Shown: positions 34,805-42,225 of the stretch, one piece after another
Position numbering within the stretch: position 1 is the stretch's first letter
How the letters are laid out: every line of letters begins with the position of its first letter
Assembly: GCF_003946915.1 (NCBI RefSeq)
Contig: NZ_RPOC01000001.1
Coordinates: 744,001-808,000, forward strand
Length of the DNA: 64,000 nucleotides
DNA from: Flavobacterium ustbae
GTDB taxonomy: Bacteria > Bacteroidota > Bacteroidia > Flavobacteriales > Flavobacteriaceae
Direction of reading: 5' to 3'
Position numbers and translations under genes: made by a program
Notes under the pieces: generated by a model
The model's input: the letters and a program-made list of their open reading frames with translations, nothing else
Told to the model about the DNA's origin: nothing
The model's database searches: none

Positions 34805-35018
34805 ACATATAAAATAATACAAAAGACATCTACGTGTTAATTTTTTGTAAAAATTATTGATTTACAGTGTTTTTACGCGGTTTATTGCATCAATTTATTT
34901 ATAGAATAGTGAAATTTGCGAATCATTAATTGTAAGAATATAAAAATATTAGAATTGTAAGAATTCGATAATTTAAAAAATTTACCTGCTAAGATTTTTC
35001 TTAACATTTGTTTAAACT

Positions 35019-35048
35019 AAAAACGCGCTACAATTGCAGCGCGTTTTT
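35019..35048 (-). terminator. Terminator of aspS
   Basis: A perfect 11-bp stem, AAAAACGCGCT with AGCGCGTTTTT, 8-nt loop, followed by T-rich DNA on the minus strand, 28 bp beyond the aspS stop. Confidence 0.85.
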
Positions 35049-35075
35049 AGTTTTATGAAACGGAACTATTTAAAA

Positions 35076-36827
35076 TTAAGCAATATCCACTTTAATTTTA
35101 AGCTCTTTTAATTGTGCATCATCAATTGCTGCTGGTGCATCGATCATTACGTCGCGCCCAGAATTGTTTTTAGGGAATGCGATAAAATCTCTAATGGTTT
35201 CTTGTCCGCCCAAAATGGCAACAAGTCTATCCAAACCAAAAGCAAGACCTCCGTGTGGCGGTGCTCCAAATTGGAAGGCATCCATTAAGAAACCAAATTG
35301 TGCTTTTGCTTCTTCTTCGGTAAATCCTAAATATTTAAACATTAATTGTTGAGTCGCCTTATCGTGAATACGAATAGATCCTCCACCAATTTCGTTTCCG
35401 TTTAACACCATATCGTATGCGTTTGCACGAACTTTTCCTGGCTCTGTTTCTAGTAAAGCTATGTCTTCTGGTTTTGGAGACGTAAACGGGTGGTGCATTG
35501 CATGGTAACGACCGCTTTCTTCGTCTAATTCTAATAATGGAAAATCTACAACCCAAAGAGGTGCAAATTCTTCTGGATTACGCAATCCTAAACGAGTTGC
35601 TAATTCCATACGTAATGCAGAAAGCTGTGCACGTGTTTTGTTTGCAGGTCCAGAAAGAACAAAAATCATGTCTCCAGGATTTGCTTCTGTTGCTTTTGCC
35701 CAGTTTGCCAAATCGTCTTGATCGTAAAATTTATCTACAGAAGATTTGTAGGTTCCGTCTTCGTTGCATTTTACGTAAACCATTCCAGATGCTCCAACTT
35801 GCGGACGTTTAACCCAGTCAATTAATCCATCGATTTCTTTACGCGTATAATTTCCAGCTGCTGGAACAGCAATTCCGACAACTAATTCTGCTGCGTTGAA
35901 TACAGGAAATTCTTTATGTTGTGCGAATTCGTTTAATTCTCCAAACTTCATTCCGAAACGAATATCCGGTTTGTCGTTTCCGTATGTTTTCATGGCATAG
36001 TCGTAAGTAATTCTTGGGAATTTCTCTACTTCAATACCTTTAATTTCTTTTAATAAATGTCTTGTCAATCCTTCAAAAACATTCAAAATATCTTCTTGCT
36101 CCACAAATGCCATTTCGCAGTCAATTTGTGTAAACTCAGGCTGACGGTCTGCACGTAAATCTTCGTCGCGGAAACATTTCACGATTTGGAAATATTTATC
36201 CATTCCTCCAACCATCAAAAGCTGTTTGAAAGTTTGCGGAGATTGCGGTAAAGCATAAAACTGACCTTCGTTCATACGGCTTGGCACAACGAAATCTCTA
36301 GCTCCTTCTGGAGTAGATTTAATTAAGTAAGGAGTTTCAACTTCACAGAAATCTAAATCAGAAAGATATTTACGAACTTCCATTGCCACTTTGTGACGGA
36401 ACAATAAACTGTTTTTAACTGGATTTCTTCTGATGTCCAAATAACGGTATTTCATTCTGATATCTTCTCCACCGTCTGTTTCATCTTCAATCGTAAAAGG
36501 AGGAGTTAAAGCCGAATTTAAAATCGTTAATTCAGAAACTAAAATTTCGATTTCACCTGTTGGAATATTTTTGTTTTTAGCTTCACGCTCAATTACAGTT
36601 CCTTTTACCTGAATTACAAATTCTCTTCCTAGAGTTTTAGCCAATTCAAAAACGGTTTTATCGGTACGGCTTTCGTCAAAAATAAGTTGTGTAATTCCGT
36701 AACGGTCACGTAAGTCAACCCAATTCATAAATCCTTTATCACGAGATTTTTGAACCCATCCCGCTAGTGTAACTTCCGTATTAATATTTGAGGCATTTAA
36801 TTCGCCACAATTATGACTTCTATACAT
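35076..36827 (-). CDS. aspS: Aspartate-tRNA ligase
   Basis: A 583-residue class IIb aminoacyl-tRNA synthetase. It has an N-terminal OB-fold anticodon domain (about 1-105, with [22 protein letters not shown]), then a class II core with [34 protein letters not shown] and [19 protein letters not shown] bacterial GAD insertion domain follows (about 280-410), and motif 3 is in [20 protein letters not shown]. The frame is open to 36860, but a -7 box at 36846-36853 falls inside that extension; the ATG at 36827 gives the usual [10 protein letters not shown] start. Confidence 0.97.
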   Translation of the reverse strand: MYRSHNCGELNASNINTEVTLAGWVQKSRDKGFMNWVDLRDRYGITQLIFDESRTDKTVFELAKTLGREFVIQVKGTVIEREAKNKNIPTGEIEILVSELTILNSALTPPFTIEDETDGGEDIRMKYRYLDIRRNPVKNSLLFRHKVAMEVRKYLSDLDFCEVETPYLIKSTPEGARDFVVPSRMNEGQFYALPQSPQTFKQLLMVGGMDKYFQIVKCFRDEDLRADRQPEFTQIDCEMAFVEQEDILNVFEGLTRHLLKEIKGIEVEKFPRITYDYAMKTYGNDKPDIRFGMKFGELNEFAQHKEFPVFNAAELVVGIAVPAAGNYTRKEIDGLIDWVKRPQVGASGMVYVKCNEDGTYKSSVDKFYDQDDLANWAKATEANPGDMIFVLSGPANKTRAQLSALRMELATRLGLRNPEEFAPLWVVDFPLLELDEESGRYHAMHHPFTSPKPEDIALLETEPGKVRANAYDMVLNGNEIGGGSIRIHDKATQQLMFKYLGFTEEEAKAQFGFLMDAFQFGAPPHGGLAFGLDRLVAILGGQETIRDFIAFPKNNSGRDVMIDAPAAIDDAQLKELKIKVDIA

Positions 36828-36845
36828 AATCAAAATTTTAGACTG

Positions 36846-36853
36846 CAAAAGTA
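36846..36853 (-). promoter_or_regulatory. -7 box of the aspS promoter
   Basis: TACTTTTG on the minus strand, 18 bp upstream of the chosen start. It argues against the longer aspS frame. No -33 TTG at a normal spacing. Confidence 0.5.
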
Positions 36854-36949
36854 AACACAAAATTCAAATTAATATAGTAAAGTGAGAAGTTGATGCAGAA
36901 TAATTTTAAATATTTTGTTAATTGTCAAATCTGAAAGCTTTAATTTATT

Positions 36950-36957
36950 TAGTTTTG
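36950..36957 (+). promoter_or_regulatory. -7 box of the thioredoxin-like gene promoter
   Basis: TAGTTTTG, 27 bp upstream of the ATG at 36985. The nearest TTG upstream (36922-36924) leaves 25 nt, slightly long. Confidence 0.4.
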
Positions 36958-36984
36958 ATTATCTAAAAACTAATTATAATACCT

Positions 36985-37980
36985 ATGAAAAAACTTTTTA
37001 TTGCGGGTTTGGTAATTTTTAATGCTTTGAATGTTATCGGTCAAAGTAAAAATTCAATAAAATTTACTGCTAAGATTGCCAATAGAAATAGCGATACTCT
37101 TGTAATAAGAGGTAGAGATAATTTCAGACAAGTAATTCCAATTGATAAAAAGGAAGTTTTTGCTGCAACTTTTGATGCTCCTCAGGGTTTTTATGTGTTT
37201 TCTGACGGAAAGGAATCTTCCAATCTATACTTAAAGCCAAATTCTGAAATCAATTTAACAATGGATGCAAAAGAATTTGACGAAACTATTGTTTATAAAG
37301 GCAAAGGTGTTGATGAAAGTAATTTTTTGGCGCAGCAAGCTCTAAAGGACGAAAACTTTCAGAAAGATGCTTTTACTAAAGAACCAGCTGAATTTACAGC
37401 TTTGCTTGACGGCAAATTAAAATCGGATACAGAAAATTTAGAGAAGAATAATTTTGATCCAGAGTTTAAAAAATCTTTAAAACTTAGTTTCGAAAGTTTT
37501 CACCAATATGGCACAGAACAATACGAGAGAGCTGCAAAAGCTAATAAATTGACTGGAAAACCTTCTCCAGGTTTTGACTATGATAACTATAAAGGAGGAA
37601 AAACAAAACTTTCTGACTTGAAAGGGAAATATGTTTACATTGATGTTTGGGCAACTTGGTGTGCACCTTGTAGAGCTGAGATTCCGTATTTACAAAAGAT
37701 CGAAGAGAAATATCATGGAAAGAATATTGAATTTGTGAGTATTTCTATTGATAAATTGAAAGACACTGAGAAATGGAAAAAATTTGTAAATGATAAGCAT
37801 CTTGGCGGTACACAGCTATTGGCTGACAAGGATTGGGAATCTGAGTTTGTTGTTAACTACGGTATATTAGGAATTCCGAGATTTATCTTGATAGATCCAA
37901 ATGGAAATATTCTGAAATCTGAAGCGGCAAGACCGTCTGATCCTGAATTAGATAAACAGCTTAGCGCATTATTGAACTAA
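36985..37980 (+). CDS. TlpA/ResA-like periplasmic thioredoxin-fold protein
   Basis: A 331-residue exported protein (signal peptide about 1-19). The first 190 residues form a beta-rich and helical N-terminal domain of the kind found ahead of TlpA domains in Bacteroidota. The C-terminal thioredoxin domain (about 195-331) has the redox pair in VWATWCAPCRAEIPYL, the FVSISIDK strand and the cis-Pro in GILGIPRFILID. It should reduce or isomerise disulfides in the periplasm, perhaps for cytochrome c or cell-envelope proteins. Monocistronic, with its own terminator. Confidence 0.9.
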   Translation: MKKLFIAGLVIFNALNVIGQSKNSIKFTAKIANRNSDTLVIRGRDNFRQVIPIDKKEVFAATFDAPQGFYVFSDGKESSNLYLKPNSEINLTMDAKEFDETIVYKGKGVDESNFLAQQALKDENFQKDAFTKEPAEFTALLDGKLKSDTENLEKNNFDPEFKKSLKLSFESFHQYGTEQYERAAKANKLTGKPSPGFDYDNYKGGKTKLSDLKGKYVYIDVWATWCAPCRAEIPYLQKIEEKYHGKNIEFVSISIDKLKDTEKWKKFVNDKHLGGTQLLADKDWESEFVVNYGILGIPRFILIDPNGNILKSEAARPSDPELDKQLSALLN

Positions 37981-38037
37981 ATTTTTTACGAAATTTAAAA
38001 CGTTTTCGTAAAATAGCATTTTTTATAAAACACCAGT

Positions 38038-38065
38038 AAAACCAGTGCCTGAGCGCTGGTTTTTT
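38038..38065 (+). terminator. Terminator after the thioredoxin-like gene
   Basis: AAAACCAG-x-GC pairs with GC-x-CTGGTTTT around CTGA, followed by a run of T, about 58 bp after the stop. Confidence 0.8.
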
Positions 38066-38150
38066 GTTTTTTTGAAGTTTTCCAATGTTAAGTTTTTATT
38101 CTATGTTACCAAATTGTTAAGCAAAAGTTTTTTTAATGTAAACATTTGAT

Positions 38151-38158
38151 TATATTTG
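38151..38158 (+). promoter_or_regulatory. -7 box of the MORN-like gene promoter
   Basis: TATATTTG, 33 bp upstream of the ATG at 38192. The -33 element is unclear. Confidence 0.45.
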
Positions 38159-38191
38159 ATAAAGATTTCTTAACATTAAATACCTAAAGAT

Positions 38192-38539
38192 ATGAAAAAG
38201 AGTGTAATTTTAGCTGCAATATTGTTCTCAGGAATTGTAGTTGCACAAGAAGGAAAGCCTGAATTGGAAGCTGCTGGAAACAAGGTAAAAGCAACGTATT
38301 ACTATGATAATGGTAAAGTACAGCAGGAAGGCTTTTTTAAAGACGGTAAATTAGACGGTGTCTGGGTATCTTATGACGTAAATGGAAATAAAAAAGCCGT
38401 TGGAGAATACACAGACGGAGTTAAAACTGGAAAATGGATTTATTTTAATGAAAACAGTTTAAACGAAGTTGCTTATGTAGACAATAAAGTAAACTCAGTT
38501 AAAAGTTTACAGAAAAATGCTTTAGCAGACAGAAATTAA
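38192..38539 (+). CDS. Exported MORN-repeat-like (YwqK-type) protein
   Basis: A 115-residue protein with a signal peptide (about 1-18). Three short repeats follow, each like a MORN variant: YYYDNGKVQQEGFFKDGKLDG, WVSYDVNGNKKAVGEYTDGVKTG and WIYFNENSLNEVAYVDNKV. Such repeats form a flat beta structure. Databases often call these YwqK-family antitoxins, but there is no toxin here and the secretion signal argues against that. Function is unknown; it is monocistronic with a strong terminator. Confidence 0.8.
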   Translation: MKKSVILAAILFSGIVVAQEGKPELEAAGNKVKATYYYDNGKVQQEGFFKDGKLDGVWVSYDVNGNKKAVGEYTDGVKTGKWIYFNENSLNEVAYVDNKVNSVKSLQKNALADRN

Positions 38540-38560
38540 TTAATTTCAGAAACCAACTAT

Positions 38561-38596
38561 AAAAAAACCGTCTCGATATATCGAGGCGGTTTTTTT
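38561..38596. terminator. Bidirectional terminator between MORN-like and PepSY genes
   Basis: AAAAAACCG-x-CTCGATA pairs with TATCGAG-x-CGGTTTTTT. It has A and T runs on both sides and slightly overlaps the stop codon of the converging PepSY gene at 38595. Confidence 0.85.
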
Positions 38597-39707
38597 ATGC
38601 TTTTACTTTTTTAGATTTTCTATTTCTTCCAAACCAAATTATAAATCCGCTTACGGGTAGTGCGGCAGCAATTAAACTTACGGTAAAGGCTAGAATTTTT
38701 CCAGGAAGATCCAAAACTTGGCCCGTATGTATTCCGTAATTCATTTCGACAATCTGCAGTCCTAAAGTTTTTTTATCGAAAGTCTGACTTTGAATCAATT
38801 TTCCGCTTGACGGATGAAAATAATAATTGCTCTGCTGGTCATAACGTAACGTATGCGGATAAGCACCTGTACTCACAATATCGCCTTTTTGCTGCGGAAT
38901 CATTACAAAAAACATTTCTGCTTTTGGCTGTAGTTTCTGAGTCTGAATAAATGCTTTGTCTATTGCGGTAATCGAATTTGCTTTGAAAGTGGTTGTGTCA
39001 ATAACAGGAGTTTTTGTTTCGGCTGCTTTGTCTCCGCCCAAATTAAAAGATTTATAAATTCCGTCGCCAACCCATTCGTATGTAAAAGTAAGGCCGGTTA
39101 TGGCTAGAATTAAGGCAATTAGCGAAATGTAAAAACCAGTAGTATTATGCCAGTCGTAATTGACACGTCGCCATTTTGCAGACCATTTTATGGTTAAACT
39201 TCTTTTAAGATCGCTTTTTCGTTTTGGCCACCATTGTATAATTCCCGAAATGAGCAATAAAATAAAAATGATAGTTGCGCCTCCAATAATATGTTTTCCG
39301 ATATAGTCGGGCAGGAGGAGATATAAATGAATGTATTCTACAATAATAAAAAAATCAGTTTCGGGATTTTCAGATTTCAAATATTTTCCCGTGTACGGAT
39401 TAAAATACAAATAAAGATTTTCGGTATCTGAGTACGTGTAAACAATCGCCGATCTGTTTGCTCCGTAATAAGCCACCATGCTGGCTTTGTTTTTTGGAAC
39501 AATTTCTTTTGCTTTTTCCTGCAGTTCAGAAGGCAATAAAAATGGTTTGTTTTGAGGTTCAACCAAACGCCATTCTTTTCTGGTAATGTCTTTTATTTCG
39601 TCATGAAAACAAAATATACAGCCCGTAATACAGACTATAAAAACAATAAGCCCAGAAATTAATCCGAGCCATTTGTGCAGAAATCGTATTTTGGTCTTGA
39701 ATCCCAT
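38595..39707 (-). CDS. PepSY-associated transmembrane protein
   Basis: A 370-residue inner-membrane protein. Four main hydrophobic segments are seen: at about 10-34 (LHKWLGLISGLIVFIVCITGCIF), 137-160, 190-212 (HNTTGFYISLIALILAITGLTF) and 340-362. A periplasmic PepSY-like domain lies between the first two. Members with the LHKWLGL and H-N-T-T-G-F motifs are found with siderophore receptors and are thought to reduce or release iron from siderophores, or to help energise uptake. It lies beyond the siderophore operon and has its own promoter sharing an AT-rich motif with the receptor gene. Confidence 0.88.
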   Translation of the reverse strand: MGFKTKIRFLHKWLGLISGLIVFIVCITGCIFCFHDEIKDITRKEWRLVEPQNKPFLLPSELQEKAKEIVPKNKASMVAYYGANRSAIVYTYSDTENLYLYFNPYTGKYLKSENPETDFFIIVEYIHLYLLLPDYIGKHIIGGATIIFILLLISGIIQWWPKRKSDLKRSLTIKWSAKWRRVNYDWHNTTGFYISLIALILAITGLTFTYEWVGDGIYKSFNLGGDKAAETKTPVIDTTTFKANSITAIDKAFIQTQKLQPKAEMFFVMIPQQKGDIVSTGAYPHTLRYDQQSNYYFHPSSGKLIQSQTFDKKTLGLQIVEMNYGIHTGQVLDLPGKILAFTVSLIAAALPVSGFIIWFGRNRKSKKVKA

Positions 39708-39723
39708 TTTTTGATTAAAAGCG

Positions 39724-39771
39724 TAAAAGTATGCTCAAAATTTATAAAGGACAAGTTATTCTAAATAATTT
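39724..39771 (-). promoter_or_regulatory. Promoter with putative iron-responsive motif, PepSY gene
   Basis: The minus strand reads TTG (39752-39754), 20 nt, TACTTTTA (39724-39731; last base off consensus). Over the -33 region lies AAATTATTTAGAATAACTTG (39752-39771, complement), shared with the siderophore receptor promoter. It could be a Fur-type site. Confidence 0.5.
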
Positions 39772-39784
39772 GTAGATAAGCTGG

Positions 39785-39955
39785 TAAAAAGAATCTCGCA
39801 AAGTCGCGAAGCCGCAAAGTTTTTTAGCCACAGATTAAGAGGATTAAAAGGATTTTTAATCTTTTTAAATCTGCGAGAAACAAAACTTTGTGACTTGGCG
39901 TCTTCGTAGCAAAAAAAAAAACTTAGTGCCTTCGTGTCTTCGCGGCAAAAAAAAC
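39785..39955. repeat. Intergenic GCAAAG/AGTCGCGAAG and GCCACAGATTA repeats
   Basis: CGCAAAGTCGCGAAGCCGCAAAG-type text on the left can pair with the CTTTGTGACTTGGCGTC and CTTCGTGTCTTCGCGGC text on the right. A GCCACAGATTAAGAGGATT piece lies inside. These belong to the same repeat families as at 10260, 12683 and 13840. No gene is present in this 250-bp gap. Confidence 0.6.
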
Positions 39956-39957
39956 TT

Positions 39958-41511
39958 TTATTTAGAAACCTCTTTTTTAGGTTTCAAATGATAAGCCGTG
40001 TATAGCGAAATGGAGGCCAAGAAAATCCAGAAAACATCGATAAAGAAAATCTGAATTTTGTTTTCCAGAAAAGAAGTCCAAAACCAATCTCCAGAAACGA
40101 TTCCGTTTGTAATCGGAATTAAGAATCCTAAAATACTTCCAGAAATCAGACAGAATTTATTTGTAAAACTATCATTCTTCTTAATAATAAAGAAGATTGC
40201 AAGCACTAACCATCCTCCAAAATAAAGTGAAAACAAGTTGGATTGGCTTAAAGGATAGAAAACTTTGCTTCCAATAAAAGCCAGCGCTGTAATTGGATAC
40301 ATGCTTAAGCAAATTGCCAAATAAATACGTACCACTGCAGCGTTGAAACGTCTTTTCTTCTCGGGCATATTGTTTTTTTGACGGGCAACAAGCCAAATCA
40401 TAACACCAGAAATGATTACAAAACAAGTTATAATTCCTAAAATGAAACTTACGATTTTTAAAGCATATCCGCCGTAATCGCCAAAATGAATACGGTATAA
40501 AATAGTTTTTACAGCATCAAGATAATTGTTTTGTGAAACAGGATCTTTTTTAGCAATTTCTTTTCCGTCATATACGCGATATACGGCTTTTCCAACACCG
40601 ACAAATTTTTTATGAGATAATAGCTCGCCTTCAACCAAAACGTGCATATTGATATCTCCGTAGTTCTGAATGATAACTCTCGTGATTTCAAAATCTTTCC
40701 AGTTGTTTTTTGCCTTCGCAACTAACTCATTTACATTAAAAGGATTGGCAAGTTTTTTATTTTCAAAATTATAATCAGGATCGTTGTATTCTAATTCTTC
40801 ATACAGCTTTTTATCATCTCCATTATAAAGAGCCATTACGGCTGGAGCAACGATTAAAAGTTTAATCATAAAAAATGCTCCTGTAACAGCATATACAAAT
40901 TGAAATGGCAATCCGATCATTCCTAATGCAGTGTGTGCATCTGTCCAAAGTGTTTTTAATTTTTCTTTTGGTCGAAAGATGTAGAAATTAGATACAATTT
41001 TATTCCAATGCAATAAAACTCCTGTTACGATTGCAAACAGGAAAAATAAAGCTACAAATCCTGATAAATAATACCCGACAGGATAAGGAATTTGAGCTAG
41101 AAAATGCAGACGGTATAAAAGTTCTCCCAAAGAATAGGATTCTTCGTAAGTATAAGATTTGAAATTTTTAGTGTCAAGATAGAAAAACGAACCTTCTTTT
41201 TGTTTGGCTGGAGCCAAAGTATCTTTGGTTCCTTCCATGTAAACGGCTACTCTTTCTTCTACGGATGGCTTAGAGATTGTAATATTTCTTCCGTGAAGAA
41301 TATGTTTTTTGTCAAGATCTTTCAGTGCACTATTATAGTCTAATTGGATTTCTCTTGTAATTGCAGTGGATTCACTTCTTTCCCAATTGATGATTTCATC
41401 TCTAAAAAAAGAAAAAGACCCAGCAAAGAAAATTACAAAAAGAACTACACTGATAACGATTCCGCTAACAGTATGTGTATGAAAATAGATATTGTAATGA
41501 CGGTTATTCAT
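39958..41511 (-). CDS. PepSY-associated transmembrane protein, long form
   Basis: A 517-residue inner-membrane protein with about eight hydrophobic segments. The N-terminus has YFHTHTVSGIVISVVLFVIFFAGSF, the PepSY-TM start. Paired His-containing helices recur (LYRLHFLAQIPYPVGYYLSG, IHFGDYGGYALKIVSFILG). Four extra helices at the C-terminus (about 395-510) distinguish it from the shorter protein at 38595. It is the last gene of the siderophore receptor operon, with a start only 3 bp past the neighbouring stop. A role in iron reduction or siderophore processing at the inner membrane is inferred from this context. Confidence 0.87.
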   Translation of the reverse strand: MNNRHYNIYFHTHTVSGIVISVVLFVIFFAGSFSFFRDEIINWERSESTAITREIQLDYNSALKDLDKKHILHGRNITISKPSVEERVAVYMEGTKDTLAPAKQKEGSFFYLDTKNFKSYTYEESYSLGELLYRLHFLAQIPYPVGYYLSGFVALFFLFAIVTGVLLHWNKIVSNFYIFRPKEKLKTLWTDAHTALGMIGLPFQFVYAVTGAFFMIKLLIVAPAVMALYNGDDKKLYEELEYNDPDYNFENKKLANPFNVNELVAKAKNNWKDFEITRVIIQNYGDINMHVLVEGELLSHKKFVGVGKAVYRVYDGKEIAKKDPVSQNNYLDAVKTILYRIHFGDYGGYALKIVSFILGIITCFVIISGVMIWLVARQKNNMPEKKRRFNAAVVRIYLAICLSMYPITALAFIGSKVFYPLSQSNLFSLYFGGWLVLAIFFIIKKNDSFTNKFCLISGSILGFLIPITNGIVSGDWFWTSFLENKIQIFFIDVFWIFLASISLYTAYHLKPKKEVSK

Positions 41512-41514
41512 AAA

Positions 41515-41817
41515 TTATTTTGCCGTTGGATGGTAAGTTTGACCTAAATAAATAAAAAGACAGAATACTAAAGTAAGAAGAATATAAATTCCCCAGATTT
41601 TCCAAGCACTTTTGGCAAGAAACGCAATGACCATAAGCGCAACCCAAAGAATAAAACCGCTGTAAGCCATTGTCATTAAAACATTAGCTCTATTAAACCA
41701 AGCCGCAAGGGCAAGATGAAAAGTTACGGCAACGAAATAACCGCCTAGAATTGCGGCCGTGATTTTAAGAAAACGCGGCAAAAAGGCTGGAGTTAAATAT
41801 TTTGGATTTGCTGGCAT
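41515..41817 (-). CDS. Small membrane protein of siderophore operon (DUF3649-like)
   Basis: A 100-residue protein with three hydrophobic segments (about 17-37, 47-66 and 72-92). It matches the layout of the DUF3649 family, which occurs next to DUF3325 and PepSY genes in siderophore-receptor operons of Proteobacteria and Bacteroidota. It lies 3 bp before the long PepSY gene and 12 bp after the DUF3325-like gene. Molecular function is unknown; it is probably a helper of inner-membrane iron uptake. Confidence 0.65.
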   Translation of the reverse strand: MPANPKYLTPAFLPRFLKITAAILGGYFVAVTFHLALAAWFNRANVLMTMAYSGFILWVALMVIAFLAKSAWKIWGIYILLTLVFCLFIYLGQTYHPTAK

Positions 41818-41829
41818 TCGTTATTTGAT

Positions 41830-42162
41830 TTAAGCGTAATAAAATTCTAAAATAGAAATGGTGATCAGAAGTGCTAAAAGCGTTTTGTGGTTTACTTTTT
41901 TAAGCGGAGCTAAAATGATAATTAAGCTTCCAACAGTCATTAACTGAATAAAAAACATCAAGGTACCGCAGCCTAATGATTGCGTGTAAAGCCAAGATGC
42001 GTAAGCAATCAATAATAACCCTAGACCTGTAAGTTTGGTTTGCTTTGGATTGTTTTTCATCCATTTTTCAAAACCAAAATCATAGGATAAAACAGCTCTT
42101 TTTGAGGTATAATAAAGCGTGTAAAAAGCTAAAAAAACGATAAGACTGGCTATAGTAATCAT
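41830..42162 (-). CDS. Small membrane protein of siderophore operon (DUF3325-like)
   Basis: A 110-residue protein with three or four hydrophobic segments (about 1-20, 44-60, 66-85 and 92-108). The YYTSKRAVLSYDF region and operon position fit the DUF3325 family. It is separated from the receptor gene by a 64-bp spacer holding a strong hairpin. Function is unknown. Confidence 0.65.
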   Translation of the reverse strand: MITIASLIVFLAFYTLYYTSKRAVLSYDFGFEKWMKNNPKQTKLTGLGLLLIAYASWLYTQSLGCGTLMFFIQLMTVGSLIIILAPLKKVNHKTLLALLITISILEFYYA

Positions 42163-42178
42163 AATCTTAGAAATTTAA

Positions 42179-42213
42179 AAAACACCTTTCCAAATATTTA
42201 GAAAGGTGTTTTT
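42179..42213 (-). terminator. Hairpin inside the siderophore operon, after the receptor gene
   Basis: AAAACACCTTTC-type arm pairs with GAAAGGTGTTTTT (11-12 bp) around a 10-nt loop, flanked by A and T runs. It lies 13 bp after the receptor stop and 17 bp before the next start. It probably allows partial readthrough so that receptor mRNA exceeds that of the helper genes. Confidence 0.7.
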
Positions 42214-42225
42214 GTGAATTATTTA

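Noticed and set aside
38192..38539. Toxin-antitoxin pair based on the YwqK-type label
   Set aside because: The protein has a secretion signal and no toxin gene lies beside it.
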